From Mesorhizobium plurifarium (lineage in GTDB: Bacteria > Pseudomonadota > Alphaproteobacteria > Rhizobiales > Rhizobiaceae): a DNA stretch of 64,000 nucleotides. Positions 17,582 to 25,694 of the stretch are shown here, in pieces. The stretch's first letter is position 1. The number at the start of each line of letters is the position of its first letter. Location: NCBI GenBank assembly GCA_000824785.1, contig CCNB01000043.1:188107-252106 (forward strand), read 5' to 3'. Below the pieces are notes generated by a model. It made no database searches, had not been told where the DNA came from, and was given only the letters and a program-made list of their open reading frames with translations. Made by a program: the position numbers and the translations under genes.

Positions 17582-18127
17582 TCAATGCCCCTCGAACCCG
17601 ATCAGCGTTCTCACCGGCACGCCGAGCGCTTCCAGCTTCCGGCGGCCGCCGAGGTCCGGCAGGTCGATGACGAAGCAGGCGGCGACGATGTCGGCGCCGA
17701 TCTGCCTGAGCAGCTTCACCGCCGCTTCCGCCGTGCCGCCGGTGGCGATCAGGTCGTCGACCACGATCACCTTCTCGCCGGGCGAGACGCCGTCCTTGTG
17801 CATCTCCATCTCGTCCAGCCCGTATTCGAGGCTGTAGGCCACGCGCACCGTCTCGTAAGGCAGCTTGCCCTTCTTGCGGATCGGCACGAAGCCGGCCGAC
17901 AACTGGTGCGCCACGGCGCCGCCGAGGATGAAGCCGCGCGCCTCGATGCCGGCGATCTTGTCGATCTTCAGCCCGGCATAGGGATGCACCAGCTCGTCGA
18001 TGGCGCGCCGAAAGGCGCGCGCGTCGCCAAGCAGCGTGGTGATGTCGCGAAACAGGATGCCGGGCTTCGGATAGTCCGGAATGGTGCGGATAGCCGCAAG
18101 CAGCGTGTCTTCGAGGGAGGATTTCAT
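17582..18127 (-). CDS. apt: Adenine phosphoribosyltransferase
   Basis: APRT salvages adenine to AMP using PRPP. The 181-residue length is typical. The sequence has YPKPGILFRDITTLLGD, GIEARGFILGGAVA, IRKKGKLPYETV and the PRPP-binding loop VIVVDDLIATGGTAEAA. ATG at 18127 (MKSSLED) is preferred; the frame extends upstream without family similarity. The IS ends 26 bases beyond the stop. Confidence 0.97.
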   Translation of the reverse strand: MKSSLEDTLLAAIRTIPDYPKPGILFRDITTLLGDARAFRRAIDELVHPYAGLKIDKIAGIEARGFILGGAVAHQLSAGFVPIRKKGKLPYETVRVAYSLEYGLDEMEMHKDGVSPGEKVIVVDDLIATGGTAEAAVKLLRQIGADIVAACFVIDLPDLGGRRKLEALGVPVRTLIGFEGH

Positions 18128-18268
18128 CGAGGCTTTCCGCGTTTCCGGCTGTCGGATTAACGGCGTCGGCCATGCTGCCCGACGCGACCGACAAGGGCTA
18201 CCGCGATGTCGCGCTAGAGACAAGCACATCCGGCAAAGGATCGGCGCCGACCGGCCGCGACCATAAGG

Positions 18269-18291
18269 AAGGGCGCCGCGAAGGCGCCCTT
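18269..18291. terminator. Hairpin between apt and phosphatase genes
   Basis: AAGGGCGCC (18269–18277) and GGCGCCCTT (18283–18291) pair around GCGAA. It lies downstream of the acid phosphatase stop (minus strand) and upstream of the apt start. No clear T-run follows, so strength is uncertain. The same stem sequence recurs at 19107–19128. Confidence 0.6.
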
Positions 18292-18315
18292 CGACGAGCA
18301 GGCCCTACCGTGCGG

Positions 18316-19011
18316 CTACATGCCGAGGTCCGAGCGCAGTTCGGAGCGCGCCACTTCGTACTCGGCCTTGAAATCGGGACGGTTGAGGAGGACCGAAGCG
18401 ATCACGCTGCCGGAAATCTTGCCCATCTCGATATCGGAGGGATAGTGGATGCCGCCGACCACGCGGTTATGGGCGTATTCAGCCGCGCGCGCCATGATCT
18501 CCGCCCGCTTCTCCGGCACCATGTCGGCAAGGATGATGCCCATCATGGTGCCGACCGTCGCGTGGCCGGACGGCCAGGAGCCGGAGTTCGACAGCTTCAC
18601 GACCGGCTTGACCAGATCGCTGAGCTGATGCGGGCGCGGACGCTTCCAGACATCCTTGGCCGGATCGACGACGGCGCCTTCGGTCGCCACCACGCGGTCG
18701 AAGAAGGCGCTGAACTTTGGCAGCGTTTCCTTGCTGAACTTCGGTCCCATGACATCCGCGAATCGCCACACATTCTCTTCGGCATCGGCAATCGCCCGCT
18801 TTTCCATTTCCGGCGTGCGCGTCACCTGAAGGGTCAGCACCTCGCCGAGTTCGGCCTTGGTCTCAGCCGAATCGTTGGCGGGCGGCGGAGGCAGGATCAT
18901 CGTCAGATCGATGTCCTTGTTGGTGACGAAGGGCTGCGCCTCGTCGGCATGGGCGACATGTCCGGTGACGAGCAGCAGGAAACCTGCCGCGAGCGATGCG
19001 AATCTTTTCAT
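18316..19011 (-). CDS. Secreted class A (PAP2-type) acid phosphatase
   Basis: The 231-residue protein has an N-terminal signal peptide (cleavage near VAHADEAQ) and the three-part PAP2 phosphatase motif: K-x6-RP in KDVWKRPRP, PSGH in WPSGHAT, and a third block in HNRVVGGIHYPSD. Non-specific class A acid phosphatases (PhoN type) release phosphate from organic esters in the periplasm. ATG at 19011 starts the signal peptide; the upstream extension is not signal-like. It stands alone, with hairpins on both sides. Confidence 0.9.
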   Translation of the reverse strand: MKRFASLAAGFLLLVTGHVAHADEAQPFVTNKDIDLTMILPPPPANDSAETKAELGEVLTLQVTRTPEMEKRAIADAEENVWRFADVMGPKFSKETLPKFSAFFDRVVATEGAVVDPAKDVWKRPRPHQLSDLVKPVVKLSNSGSWPSGHATVGTMMGIILADMVPEKRAEIMARAAEYAHNRVVGGIHYPSDIEMGKISGSVIASVLLNRPDFKAEYEVARSELRSDLGM

Positions 19012-19106
19012 GGGTAGGATCCTTTGAAGTAGGGGCAAGACAGGATCGCCACGCGCAATGACGGCCATGTGACATGGCCGGTTCAACGCGGTCCCAAGAT
19101 ACGAAA

Positions 19107-19128
19107 AAGGGCGCCTTGGGGCGCCCTT
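19107..19128 (-). terminator. Intrinsic terminator of petABC
   Basis: AAGGGCGCC (19107–19115) and GGCGCCCTT (19120–19128) pair around TTGG. Read on the minus strand, the stem ends in a T-run (bases 19104–19108 are A on the plus strand). It lies 25 bases past the petC stop. Confidence 0.85.
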
Positions 19129-19152
19129 CGAGCTTTCAGCTTTTACCGCGCC

Positions 19153-20010
19153 TCAGTGCGCCACGTCGGCCCACACCCTGCGCTTGGTCATGTAGACCAG
19201 CGCGCCGAAGAGCAACAGGAAGACCATGACGCGGAAGCCGGTCTTCTTGCGGTCCTCGAGATGCGGCTCGGCGGCGAACATCAGGAAGGCCGAGACGTCG
19301 CGGGCATACTGGTCGACCGTCTGCGGCGAGCCGTCGTCATAGGTCACCTGGCCGTCGGAGAGCGGCTTCGGCATCTTCAGCGACACGCCGGACAGGAAAT
19401 ACGGATTGTAGTGCGTGCCTTCCGGGATCACCATGCCGGCCGGCGGCGTCTGGTCGTAGCCGGTGAGCAGCGAGTGGATGTAGTCCGGGCCGCCCTGAGC
19501 ATACTGGGTGAAGATATCGAAGATGAAGCGCGGGAAGCCGCGCTCGACGCCGCGCGCCTTGGCGAGCAGCGACATGTCCGGCGGGGCGGCGCCGCCATTG
19601 GCGGAGGCCGCGGCCTGCTCGTTCGGGAACGGCGCCGGGAAATGGTCCGACGGCTTGCCGGGACGGTCGAACATGTCGCCGGCATCGTTCGGGCCGTCAT
19701 GGATGGTGTATTCGGCGGCCAGCGTCTTGATCTGCGCGTCCGAATAGCCGAGCCCTTCCAGCGTGCGGAAGGCCACCAGGTTCATCGAATGGCAGGCCGA
19801 GCAGACCTCCTTGTAGACCTTGAGGCCGCGCTGCAGCTGCGCCTTGTCGTAGGTGCCGAACGGGCCGGCGAAGCTCCAGCTCATTTCCTTCGGCTCGTTG
19901 ATCGGGAAATGCGTCGGCGCGGCCGGGTTGTGTTCCTCTTCGGCGGCGATGGCAGCGGTGCCCGCCACCACCAGGCCGAGCAGCGCCAGCAAGGTGAGAA
20001 TCTTCTTCAT
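19153..20010 (-). CDS. petC: Cytochrome c1 of the bc1 complex
   Basis: Cytochrome c1 passes electrons from the Rieske protein to soluble or membrane cytochrome c. The 285-residue product has a signal peptide (ends near AIAAEEEHN), the haem motif CSACH in KEVCSACHSMNLV, the downstream MPKPLSDG region that holds the Met ligand, and a C-terminal membrane anchor (FRVMVFLLLFGALVYMTKRRVWADV). ATG at 20010 is preferred to an in-frame TTG two codons upstream, with GAGGGG placed before it. Last gene of petABC; separated from petB by 21 bases and followed by a terminator. Confidence 0.96.
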   Translation of the reverse strand: MKKILTLLALLGLVVAGTAAIAAEEEHNPAAPTHFPINEPKEMSWSFAGPFGTYDKAQLQRGLKVYKEVCSACHSMNLVAFRTLEGLGYSDAQIKTLAAEYTIHDGPNDAGDMFDRPGKPSDHFPAPFPNEQAAASANGGAAPPDMSLLAKARGVERGFPRFIFDIFTQYAQGGPDYIHSLLTGYDQTPPAGMVIPEGTHYNPYFLSGVSLKMPKPLSDGQVTYDDGSPQTVDQYARDVSAFLMFAAEPHLEDRKKTGFRVMVFLLLFGALVYMTKRRVWADVAH

Positions 20011-20031
20011 ACCCAAAATCCCCTCAGATCC

Positions 20032-21333
20032 TCAGCCTTTGGTTTCCGGCGCGGCGGTCGCGCCTGCCGGATGTCCGCTGCCGCCCTTGTTCTTTTCCAG
20101 CACCGCCTCGGTGATCGAGTTCGGCAGCCTGCGCGGCGTCTCGATCAGGCCGAGCACCGGCATGATGACCAGGAAGAAGGCGAAGTAGAACAAAGTCGCC
20201 ATCTGCGCCATGAACACGTAAGAGCCTTCCGCCGGCTGCGAGCCCAGCCATCCGAGCAGGATGGCGTCGGCCACGAACAGCCAGAAGAACAGCTTGTACC
20301 ACGGGCGGTAGACCGCCGAGCGCACCTTGGAGGTGTCGAGCCACGGGACCAGGAACAGCATGGCGATGGCGCCGAACATGCACAGCACGCCGCCGAGCTT
20401 GGAATTGATCGGGCCGATGTTGAAGGTGATGGCGCGCAGGATCGCGTAGAACGGCAGGAAGTACCATTCCGGAACGATATGGGCCGGCGTCTTCAGCGGG
20501 TTGGCGACCGTGTAGTTGTCCGGGTGGCCGAGATAGTTCGGCAGGTAGAAGACGAAATAGGCGAAGAAGAACAGGAACACGATCATGCCGAACGCGTCCT
20601 TGATGGTCGCATAGGGCGTGAAAGCGACGGTGTCGGTCTTCGACTTCACCTCAATGCCGGTCGGGTTCGACTGGCCCACGACATGCAGCGCCCAGATGTG
20701 CAGGACGACGACGCCGGCGATCATGAACGGCAGCAGGTAATGGAGCGCGAAGAAGCGGTTCAGCGTCGGGTTGTCGACGGCGAAACCGCCAAGCAGCAGT
20801 TCCTGGATCCAGTTGCCGACCAGCGGGATAGCGCTGAAGAAGCCGGTGATGACGGTGGCGCCCCAGAAGCTCATCTGACCCCAGGGTAGCACATAGCCCA
20901 TGAAGCCGGTGGCCATCATCAGGAGGTAGATGATGCAGCCGAGGATCCACAGAAGCTCGCGCGGCGCCTTGTAGGAACCGTAGAAGAGGCCGCGGAAGAT
21001 GTGGATGTAGACGGCGACAAAGAAGAACGAGGCGCCGTTGGAATGGAGGTACCGCAACAGCCATCCCGAATTCACGTCGCGCATGATCTTCTCGACCGAA
21101 TCGAAGGCGAGATTGGTGTCGGACGTGTAATGCATCGCCAGCACGATGCCGGTCAGGATCTGCGCGACCAGCATGATCGAAAGGATGCCGCCGAACGTCC
21201 ACATGTAGTTGAGGTTGCGCGGCACCGGATAGGCGACGAAGCTGTCATAGATCAGCCGCGGCAGCGGCATGCGGGCGTCGAACCAGCGCTCGATACCGGT
21301 CTTGGGCGTATAGGTCGAGTGTCCCTCGCTCAT
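20032..21333 (-). CDS. petB: Cytochrome b of the bc1 complex
   Basis: The 433-residue membrane protein carries the quinol oxidation and reduction sites and two b-type haems. It has the Qo-site PEWY-type motif in IVPEWYFLPFYAILR, haem-ligand histidines in YLHSNGASFFFVAVYIHIFRGLFYGSYK and ALHYLLPFMIAGVVVLHIWALHVVG, and about eight membrane helices. ATG at 21333 (MSEGHSTYTPKTG) is used; the open frame beyond it shadows petA. It lies 16 bases after petA. Confidence 0.97.
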   Translation of the reverse strand: MSEGHSTYTPKTGIERWFDARMPLPRLIYDSFVAYPVPRNLNYMWTFGGILSIMLVAQILTGIVLAMHYTSDTNLAFDSVEKIMRDVNSGWLLRYLHSNGASFFFVAVYIHIFRGLFYGSYKAPRELLWILGCIIYLLMMATGFMGYVLPWGQMSFWGATVITGFFSAIPLVGNWIQELLLGGFAVDNPTLNRFFALHYLLPFMIAGVVVLHIWALHVVGQSNPTGIEVKSKTDTVAFTPYATIKDAFGMIVFLFFFAYFVFYLPNYLGHPDNYTVANPLKTPAHIVPEWYFLPFYAILRAITFNIGPINSKLGGVLCMFGAIAMLFLVPWLDTSKVRSAVYRPWYKLFFWLFVADAILLGWLGSQPAEGSYVFMAQMATLFYFAFFLVIMPVLGLIETPRRLPNSITEAVLEKNKGGSGHPAGATAAPETKG

Positions 21334-21349
21334 CGAAATATCCCCTGCC

Positions 21350-21910
21350 TCAACCGATAAGGATCTTGGTATCGGAAATGAACTTGAATACCGGGATCGC
21401 CATGTTCTCCGGCGCCGGGCCTTTGCGGATGCGGCCGGCGGTGTCGTATTGCGAACCGTGGCACGGGCAGAACCAGCCGCCGAAATCGCCTTCCTGGCCG
21501 AGCGGGATGCAGCCAAGATGGGTGCAGACCTGGACCATGACCATCCAGGCTTCCTTGCCGGGCGTGGTGCGGTTGGCATCGGTCGCCGGCGCATCCGACG
21601 GCAGGTTGGCGTTGCGCGCGATCGGGTCCTTGAGATCGGCGAGGTTGACGGCTTCGCCGTCCTTCATTTCCTTTTCGGTGCGGTTGCGCACCACCACCGG
21701 CTTGCCGCGCCATTTGACGATCAGCGAGCTGCCGGGCTGCAGCGAGGAGACATCGACCTCGACCGAAGCCAGCGCCAGCGTCGAGGCATCTGGCTGCATC
21801 TGGTCGATGAACGGCCACGCCACGGCCCCTGCGCCGACGACGGCGGCCATGCCGGTGGCTACATAGAGAAAATCGCGACGGTTGGGATCGTGGATTTCGG
21901 TTGCGCTCAC
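21350..21910 (-). CDS. petA: Ubiquinol–cytochrome c reductase Rieske iron–sulfur subunit
   Basis: The 186-residue protein has an uncleaved twin-arginine-type signal anchor (NRRDFLYVATGMAAVVGAGAVAWPFID) and the two Rieske cluster boxes CTHLGC and CPCHGS, whose Cys and His residues ligate the 2Fe-2S centre. GTG at 21910 (MSATEIHDPNRRDF) is chosen: AAAGGAT lies before it and the product begins just ahead of the twin-Arg motif. The upstream open frame is not family-like. First gene of petABC; the 311 bases to the divergent cupin gene should hold its promoter, with no other feature evident. Confidence 0.96.
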   Translation of the reverse strand: MSATEIHDPNRRDFLYVATGMAAVVGAGAVAWPFIDQMQPDASTLALASVEVDVSSLQPGSSLIVKWRGKPVVVRNRTEKEMKDGEAVNLADLKDPIARNANLPSDAPATDANRTTPGKEAWMVMVQVCTHLGCIPLGQEGDFGGWFCPCHGSQYDTAGRIRKGPAPENMAIPVFKFISDTKILIG

Positions 21911-22221
21911 GGGTGCCTGATCCTTTCGCCTCTTCCTAACCGGAGGCCGAGCCTTGTCCCCGCTCAATCGCACCTGCCCGACAGCGCATGGCGAACAGGC
22001 TAGCGAATTCCTCCGGCATTTGGATTTCGGTTTATGCGGGCAGCCCGTTTTTGTCCAGCGGGGTGAGGCCACAAGGGCAGATTGTCGCGGGGATGCGCGG
22101 CGACCCTGGCCGGCGGGTCCGTGCCAGGCCGCCGGGCAGGGCGGAACAGCGGGAAATCCGGGCCGAAATCGGGCCGGTGTTCGCCTCGACATCGGCTCCT
22201 GGCCCGGTCTATTCTCCCGCC

Positions 22222-22566
22222 ATGGCGCATGTCATCGAACGCGACAGCTGGGCCGAGGCCCCCGACCGCTGGAAAGGCGAGCTGCAATGCGGCCAATTCG
22301 GCGCCAATTCCTGCCTGATCTTCAACCATCAGCCGACGATCGGCGGCGGTCCGCGCCTGCACAAGCACCCCTATGCGGAAATCTTCGTCATCCGCTCCGG
22401 CACCGGCCTGTTCACGATCGGCGACCGGGAGATCAAGGCCACCGCCGGCCAGATCCTGATCGTGCCGCCCGACACGCCGCACAAATTCACCAATCTCGGC
22501 CCGGGCCCACTCGAAAGCACCGACATCCACGAGAACGGCCACTTCATCACCGAATGGCTGGAATGA
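22222..22566 (+). CDS. Small cupin-domain protein
   Basis: The 114-residue single-cupin protein has the first metal box in GPRLHKHPYAEIFVIRSGTG and the second in IVPPDTPHKFTNLG; histidines and the glutamate suited for metal binding are present. ATG at 22222 is preferred over upstream in-frame ATGs because the cupin fold begins immediately after and the upstream part is low-complexity. Substrate unknown. It is divergent from petABC. Confidence 0.85.
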   Translation: MAHVIERDSWAEAPDRWKGELQCGQFGANSCLIFNHQPTIGGGPRLHKHPYAEIFVIRSGTGLFTIGDREIKATAGQILIVPPDTPHKFTNLGPGPLESTDIHENGHFITEWLE

Positions 22567-22638
22567 TTCTGATTGGATCTGTCCGAAGCCTGACGGTAGC
22601 CTAGTTCCATCGACCTGGCATTTGATTGAGATCGACGC

Positions 22639-23493
22639 ATGCGAACACGAGCCGTCGAGGTCGAGGGGCTGACTATTGCGATCCGGGAAGCAGGACCGTT
22701 CGATGCGCCCGGCCTTCTGCTGCTGCATGGCTGGCCACAAAGTTCATATGCATTCGAGGCAGTCATCGATCGGTTGGCCGAGAACCAGCGTGTGGTCGCG
22801 CCGGACCTGCCGGGCGTCGGCGACTCTCAGGGCGCGCCCGGGACCGGCGAAAAGACAGATCTGGCAAGATTGATAAAGGGGCTGATCGGCGCTTGCGGCT
22901 TGCGGCAGGTCATCGTCGCCGGTCATGATGTCGGCGGCCAGATCGTATTCGCCCTGTTGCGCGACATGCCCGAGGAACTGTCCGGCGCGGTGATCATGGA
23001 CGTCGTCATCCCCGGCGTGGCGCCGTGGCAAGAAGTCATCCGCAATCCGCATATCTGGCATTTCGCTTTCCATGCGATCCCGGCTTTGCCGGAGATACTG
23101 GTGAGCGGCCACGAGCGCGCCTATTTCGATTTCTTCTTCGATGTTCTTTCGAAGGAAAAATCGGCAATCCCCGCGGAAGCCAGAGACATTTATGCGAAAG
23201 CCTATTCGCGGCCGGAAAGTCTCAAGGCCGGCTTCGATTGGTACCGCGCCTTCGCCGCGGACGCCAAGACCAATTCCGCCCCGCCCAGGACACCGATCAC
23301 CGTGCCAGTGCTTTATCTCAGGGGCTCGGCCGAAACCGGCGACATCGCCGATTATCTCGACGGCTTGAGATCCGCTGGCCTGTCGCGCGTCGAAGGCGAC
23401 ATCATCCCGGACAGCGGGCATTTCGCCGCCGATGAGAACCCCACGGCGCTCGCTGCGAGATTGCTACGCTTCCGTGAAGAAGTCGGTGCCTAA
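22639..23493 (+). CDS. Alpha/beta hydrolase with Asp nucleophile (epoxide hydrolase/dehalogenase-like)
   Basis: The 284-residue protein has the oxyanion segment LLHGWPQSSYAF and a nucleophile elbow GHDVGG with aspartate, typical of epoxide hydrolases and haloalkane or fluoroacetate dehalogenases rather than esterases. The C-terminal DSGHFAADENP holds the probable catalytic histidine. A cap domain lies between about 130 and 215. ATG at 22639 gives a product of normal length. It follows the cupin gene after 72 bases. Its stop overlaps the stop of the convergent small gene by four bases. Confidence 0.85.
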   Translation: MRTRAVEVEGLTIAIREAGPFDAPGLLLLHGWPQSSYAFEAVIDRLAENQRVVAPDLPGVGDSQGAPGTGEKTDLARLIKGLIGACGLRQVIVAGHDVGGQIVFALLRDMPEELSGAVIMDVVIPGVAPWQEVIRNPHIWHFAFHAIPALPEILVSGHERAYFDFFFDVLSKEKSAIPAEARDIYAKAYSRPESLKAGFDWYRAFAADAKTNSAPPRTPITVPVLYLRGSAETGDIADYLDGLRSAGLSRVEGDIIPDSGHFAADENPTALAARLLRFREEVGA

Positions 23494-23801
23494 CTGGCGC
23501 CCAGCCTGACCAGCACCGCCCGTGGGATGTCGTACTCTCGGATCACGGCATCGTGCTTGCGCAGACCGCAAAGCTCGCGCTGGATGAAGTAGGCGTGCAC
23601 GGCCGCGGCCGCTTCCTTGAGCAGCCGGTTGCGATGCTCGCCTTCGCCGCCCTCGCGCAATCTGGCAAGGGTTTCCTCCACGCGCTGGCCGGCGCGGCCG
23701 AGCGCGGCGGCCTTCTCGGCGAGGATTTCGTGGCCGAGCAGGTCGAGCGCGCTTTCCTGCGCGCCTGAGCGTCCGAAATTGGTGGGCATGCGTACCGACA
23801 T
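23490..23801 (-). CDS. Small helical protein of unknown function (possibly DUF6665)
   Basis: The 103-residue protein is mostly helical (SALDLLGHEILAEKAAALGRAGQRVEETLARL) and has no membrane segment. It resembles a small family seen in Rhizobiales; I think DUF6665 but am not certain. It starts nine bases after the stop of the ABC exporter gene at 23811, so it is probably the last gene of that operon. Its stop overlaps that of the convergent hydrolase. Confidence 0.75.
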   Translation of the reverse strand: MSVRMPTNFGRSGAQESALDLLGHEILAEKAAALGRAGQRVEETLARLREGGEGEHRNRLLKEAAAAVHAYFIQRELCGLRKHDAVIREYDIPRAVLVRLGAS

Positions 23802-23810
23802 GGCGCCGTT

Positions 23811-25694
23811 CTACTCCGCCGGCCGCGTCTCTTCCAGCGGGCTTTCCTCGTTGAAAAGGAAGCCACCGGACTGCCGTTTCCAGAGCCGCGCATAGAGGCC
23901 GTCGAGCGCCACCAGCTCGTCATGCGTGCCCTGTTCGACGATCCGGCCGCCGTCCAGCACCACCAGCCGGTCAAGTGCTGCGATGGTGGAGAGCCGGTGC
24001 GCGATGGCGATCACGGTCTTGTTCTCCATCAGGCGGGTCAGGTTTTCCTGGATCGCCGCCTCGATGTCCGAATCGAGCGCCGAGGTCGCCTCGTCGAGGA
24101 TCAGGATCGGCGCATCCTTGAGGAAGACGCGCGCGATCGCTACGCGCTGCCGCTGCCCGCCGGAGAGCTTCACGCCGCGCTCGCCGACATAGGCCTCGTA
24201 GCCGACGCGACCGCGGTTGTCGCGCAGTCCCAGGATGAAGTCATGCGCCTCGGCTTTCTTCGCCGCGGCGATCACCTGCGCGTCGGTGGCGTCCGGCATG
24301 CCGAGCTTGATGTTGTCGCGCAGCGAGCGGTGGAACAGCGCGGTGTCCTGGCTGACGACGCCGATATTGCCGCGCAGCGAGTTCTGCGTCACATGCGTGA
24401 TATCCTGGCCATCGATCAGGATCCGGCCGCCTTCGAGGTCGTAGAGGCGCAGGATCAGATTGGCCAAGGTCGTCTTGCCGGCGCCGGACGGGCCGACCAC
24501 CCCGACCTTCTCGCCCGGACGCACGGCAAGGTCGATGCCGTCGAGCACCCCTGCCCCCTTGCCGTAATGGAAAGTGACGTTGCTGACGTCGATGCGGCCG
24601 CCGGTGACGACCAGTTCGCTGGCGTCCGGCGCGTCGGTCAGGCCGAGCGGCTGCGTGATCAGCGCCTTGGAGTTCTCCAGCACGCCGAGGTTCCTCAGAA
24701 TGCCGTTGAGCTGCATCATCAGCCGCCCGAGCAGCATGTTGAGCCTCAGCACCAGCGACAGGGTGAAGGCGACGGCGCCGACGGTGATCGAGCCTTCGGC
24801 CCACAGATAGATGGCAAAGGCCGCGATCGCGGTGATCATGACGCCGGAGAGCATGGTCAGCGCCATGCGCACGCCGGTCAGCCGCCGGGTGAACGGCCGC
24901 AGCGCGTCGAGATAGATGTCGAAGCCGCTGCGGATATAGCGGTCGTCGCCATCGGCCGAAAACAGCTTCAGCGTCTGCACGTTGGAATAGGAATCGACGA
25001 TGCGGCCGGTGATCATCGAGCCGGCCTCGGCGGTCGCCTCGGCATGCTTGCGGATCGCCGGCAGATACAGTTTCGCCAGCCAGCCGAACGCCGCGATCCA
25101 CACCACCACCATCACCGCCAACCGCAAATCCAGCCCCGCGACCAGCGCCAGCGTGGTGACCGTATAGACGATCATGAACCAGACCACCTCGATGAAGCTT
25201 TCCATCAGGTCGCCGGTCGCCTGCCCCGCCTGCCAGACCTTGGTGGCGATGCGGCCGGCGAAATCGTTCTGGAAGAAGGCATAGGACTGGCGCGAGACAT
25301 GCCGGTGCGCCTGCCAGCGCACCAGATTGTAGAAGCCGGGCGTGATCGTCTGTTCGTCGACCAGCGCCGACAGGCCGACGACGACCGTGCGGATGATGAG
25401 CACCACCGCGCCCATGAACAAGAGCTCGGGTCCGGCGGCGGTCCAAAGCGCTTGCCAACTGCGCTCGCCGGGCAGTTGGTCGAGGATATCGACCAGTCGC
25501 CCAACGAAATAGAAGAGCCCCGCCTCGACCAGCGGGGCGATGCCGCCGATGATCAGCATGGCGAAGAAGGCGAGCTTCGCCTGGCCGACATAGTGCCAGA
25601 GGAAGCCGCCGACGCTGGCGGGCGGTCGCAGATTCGCGGGCTCGCGGAACGGATAGACCCAGTGCTCGAACCAGCGATAGATGGCTTGCATCAT
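23811..25694 (-). CDS. ABC half-exporter 1 (fused TMD–NBD)
   Basis: The 627-residue type IV exporter has an N-terminal six-helix transmembrane domain (about 40–330) and a C-terminal nucleotide-binding domain. The Walker A is GPSGAGKTT (near residue 398), the signature LSGGQRQR, and the Walker B ILILDEATSALD followed by the H-loop IAHRLST. All catalytic motifs are complete. The segment FFQNDFAGRIATKVWQAG is shared with its two neighbours. Its ATG overlaps the stop of ABC exporter 2 by four bases, pointing to coupled synthesis and perhaps a heterodimer. Substrate (lipid, peptide or drug) unknown. Confidence 0.92.
   Translation of the reverse strand: MMQAIYRWFEHWVYPFREPANLRPPASVGGFLWHYVGQAKLAFFAMLIIGGIAPLVEAGLFYFVGRLVDILDQLPGERSWQALWTAAGPELLFMGAVVLIIRTVVVGLSALVDEQTITPGFYNLVRWQAHRHVSRQSYAFFQNDFAGRIATKVWQAGQATGDLMESFIEVVWFMIVYTVTTLALVAGLDLRLAVMVVVWIAAFGWLAKLYLPAIRKHAEATAEAGSMITGRIVDSYSNVQTLKLFSADGDDRYIRSGFDIYLDALRPFTRRLTGVRMALTMLSGVMITAIAAFAIYLWAEGSITVGAVAFTLSLVLRLNMLLGRLMMQLNGILRNLGVLENSKALITQPLGLTDAPDASELVVTGGRIDVSNVTFHYGKGAGVLDGIDLAVRPGEKVGVVGPSGAGKTTLANLILRLYDLEGGRILIDGQDITHVTQNSLRGNIGVVSQDTALFHRSLRDNIKLGMPDATDAQVIAAAKKAEAHDFILGLRDNRGRVGYEAYVGERGVKLSGGQRQRVAIARVFLKDAPILILDEATSALDSDIEAAIQENLTRLMENKTVIAIAHRLSTIAALDRLVVLDGGRIVEQGTHDELVALDGLYARLWKRQSGGFLFNEESPLEETRPAE

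Noticed and set aside
19069..20889. Plus-strand frame opposite petC and petB
   Set aside because: The minus strand encodes haem- and quinone-binding motifs of bc1; the plus-strand product is His/Asp/Arg-rich without domain.
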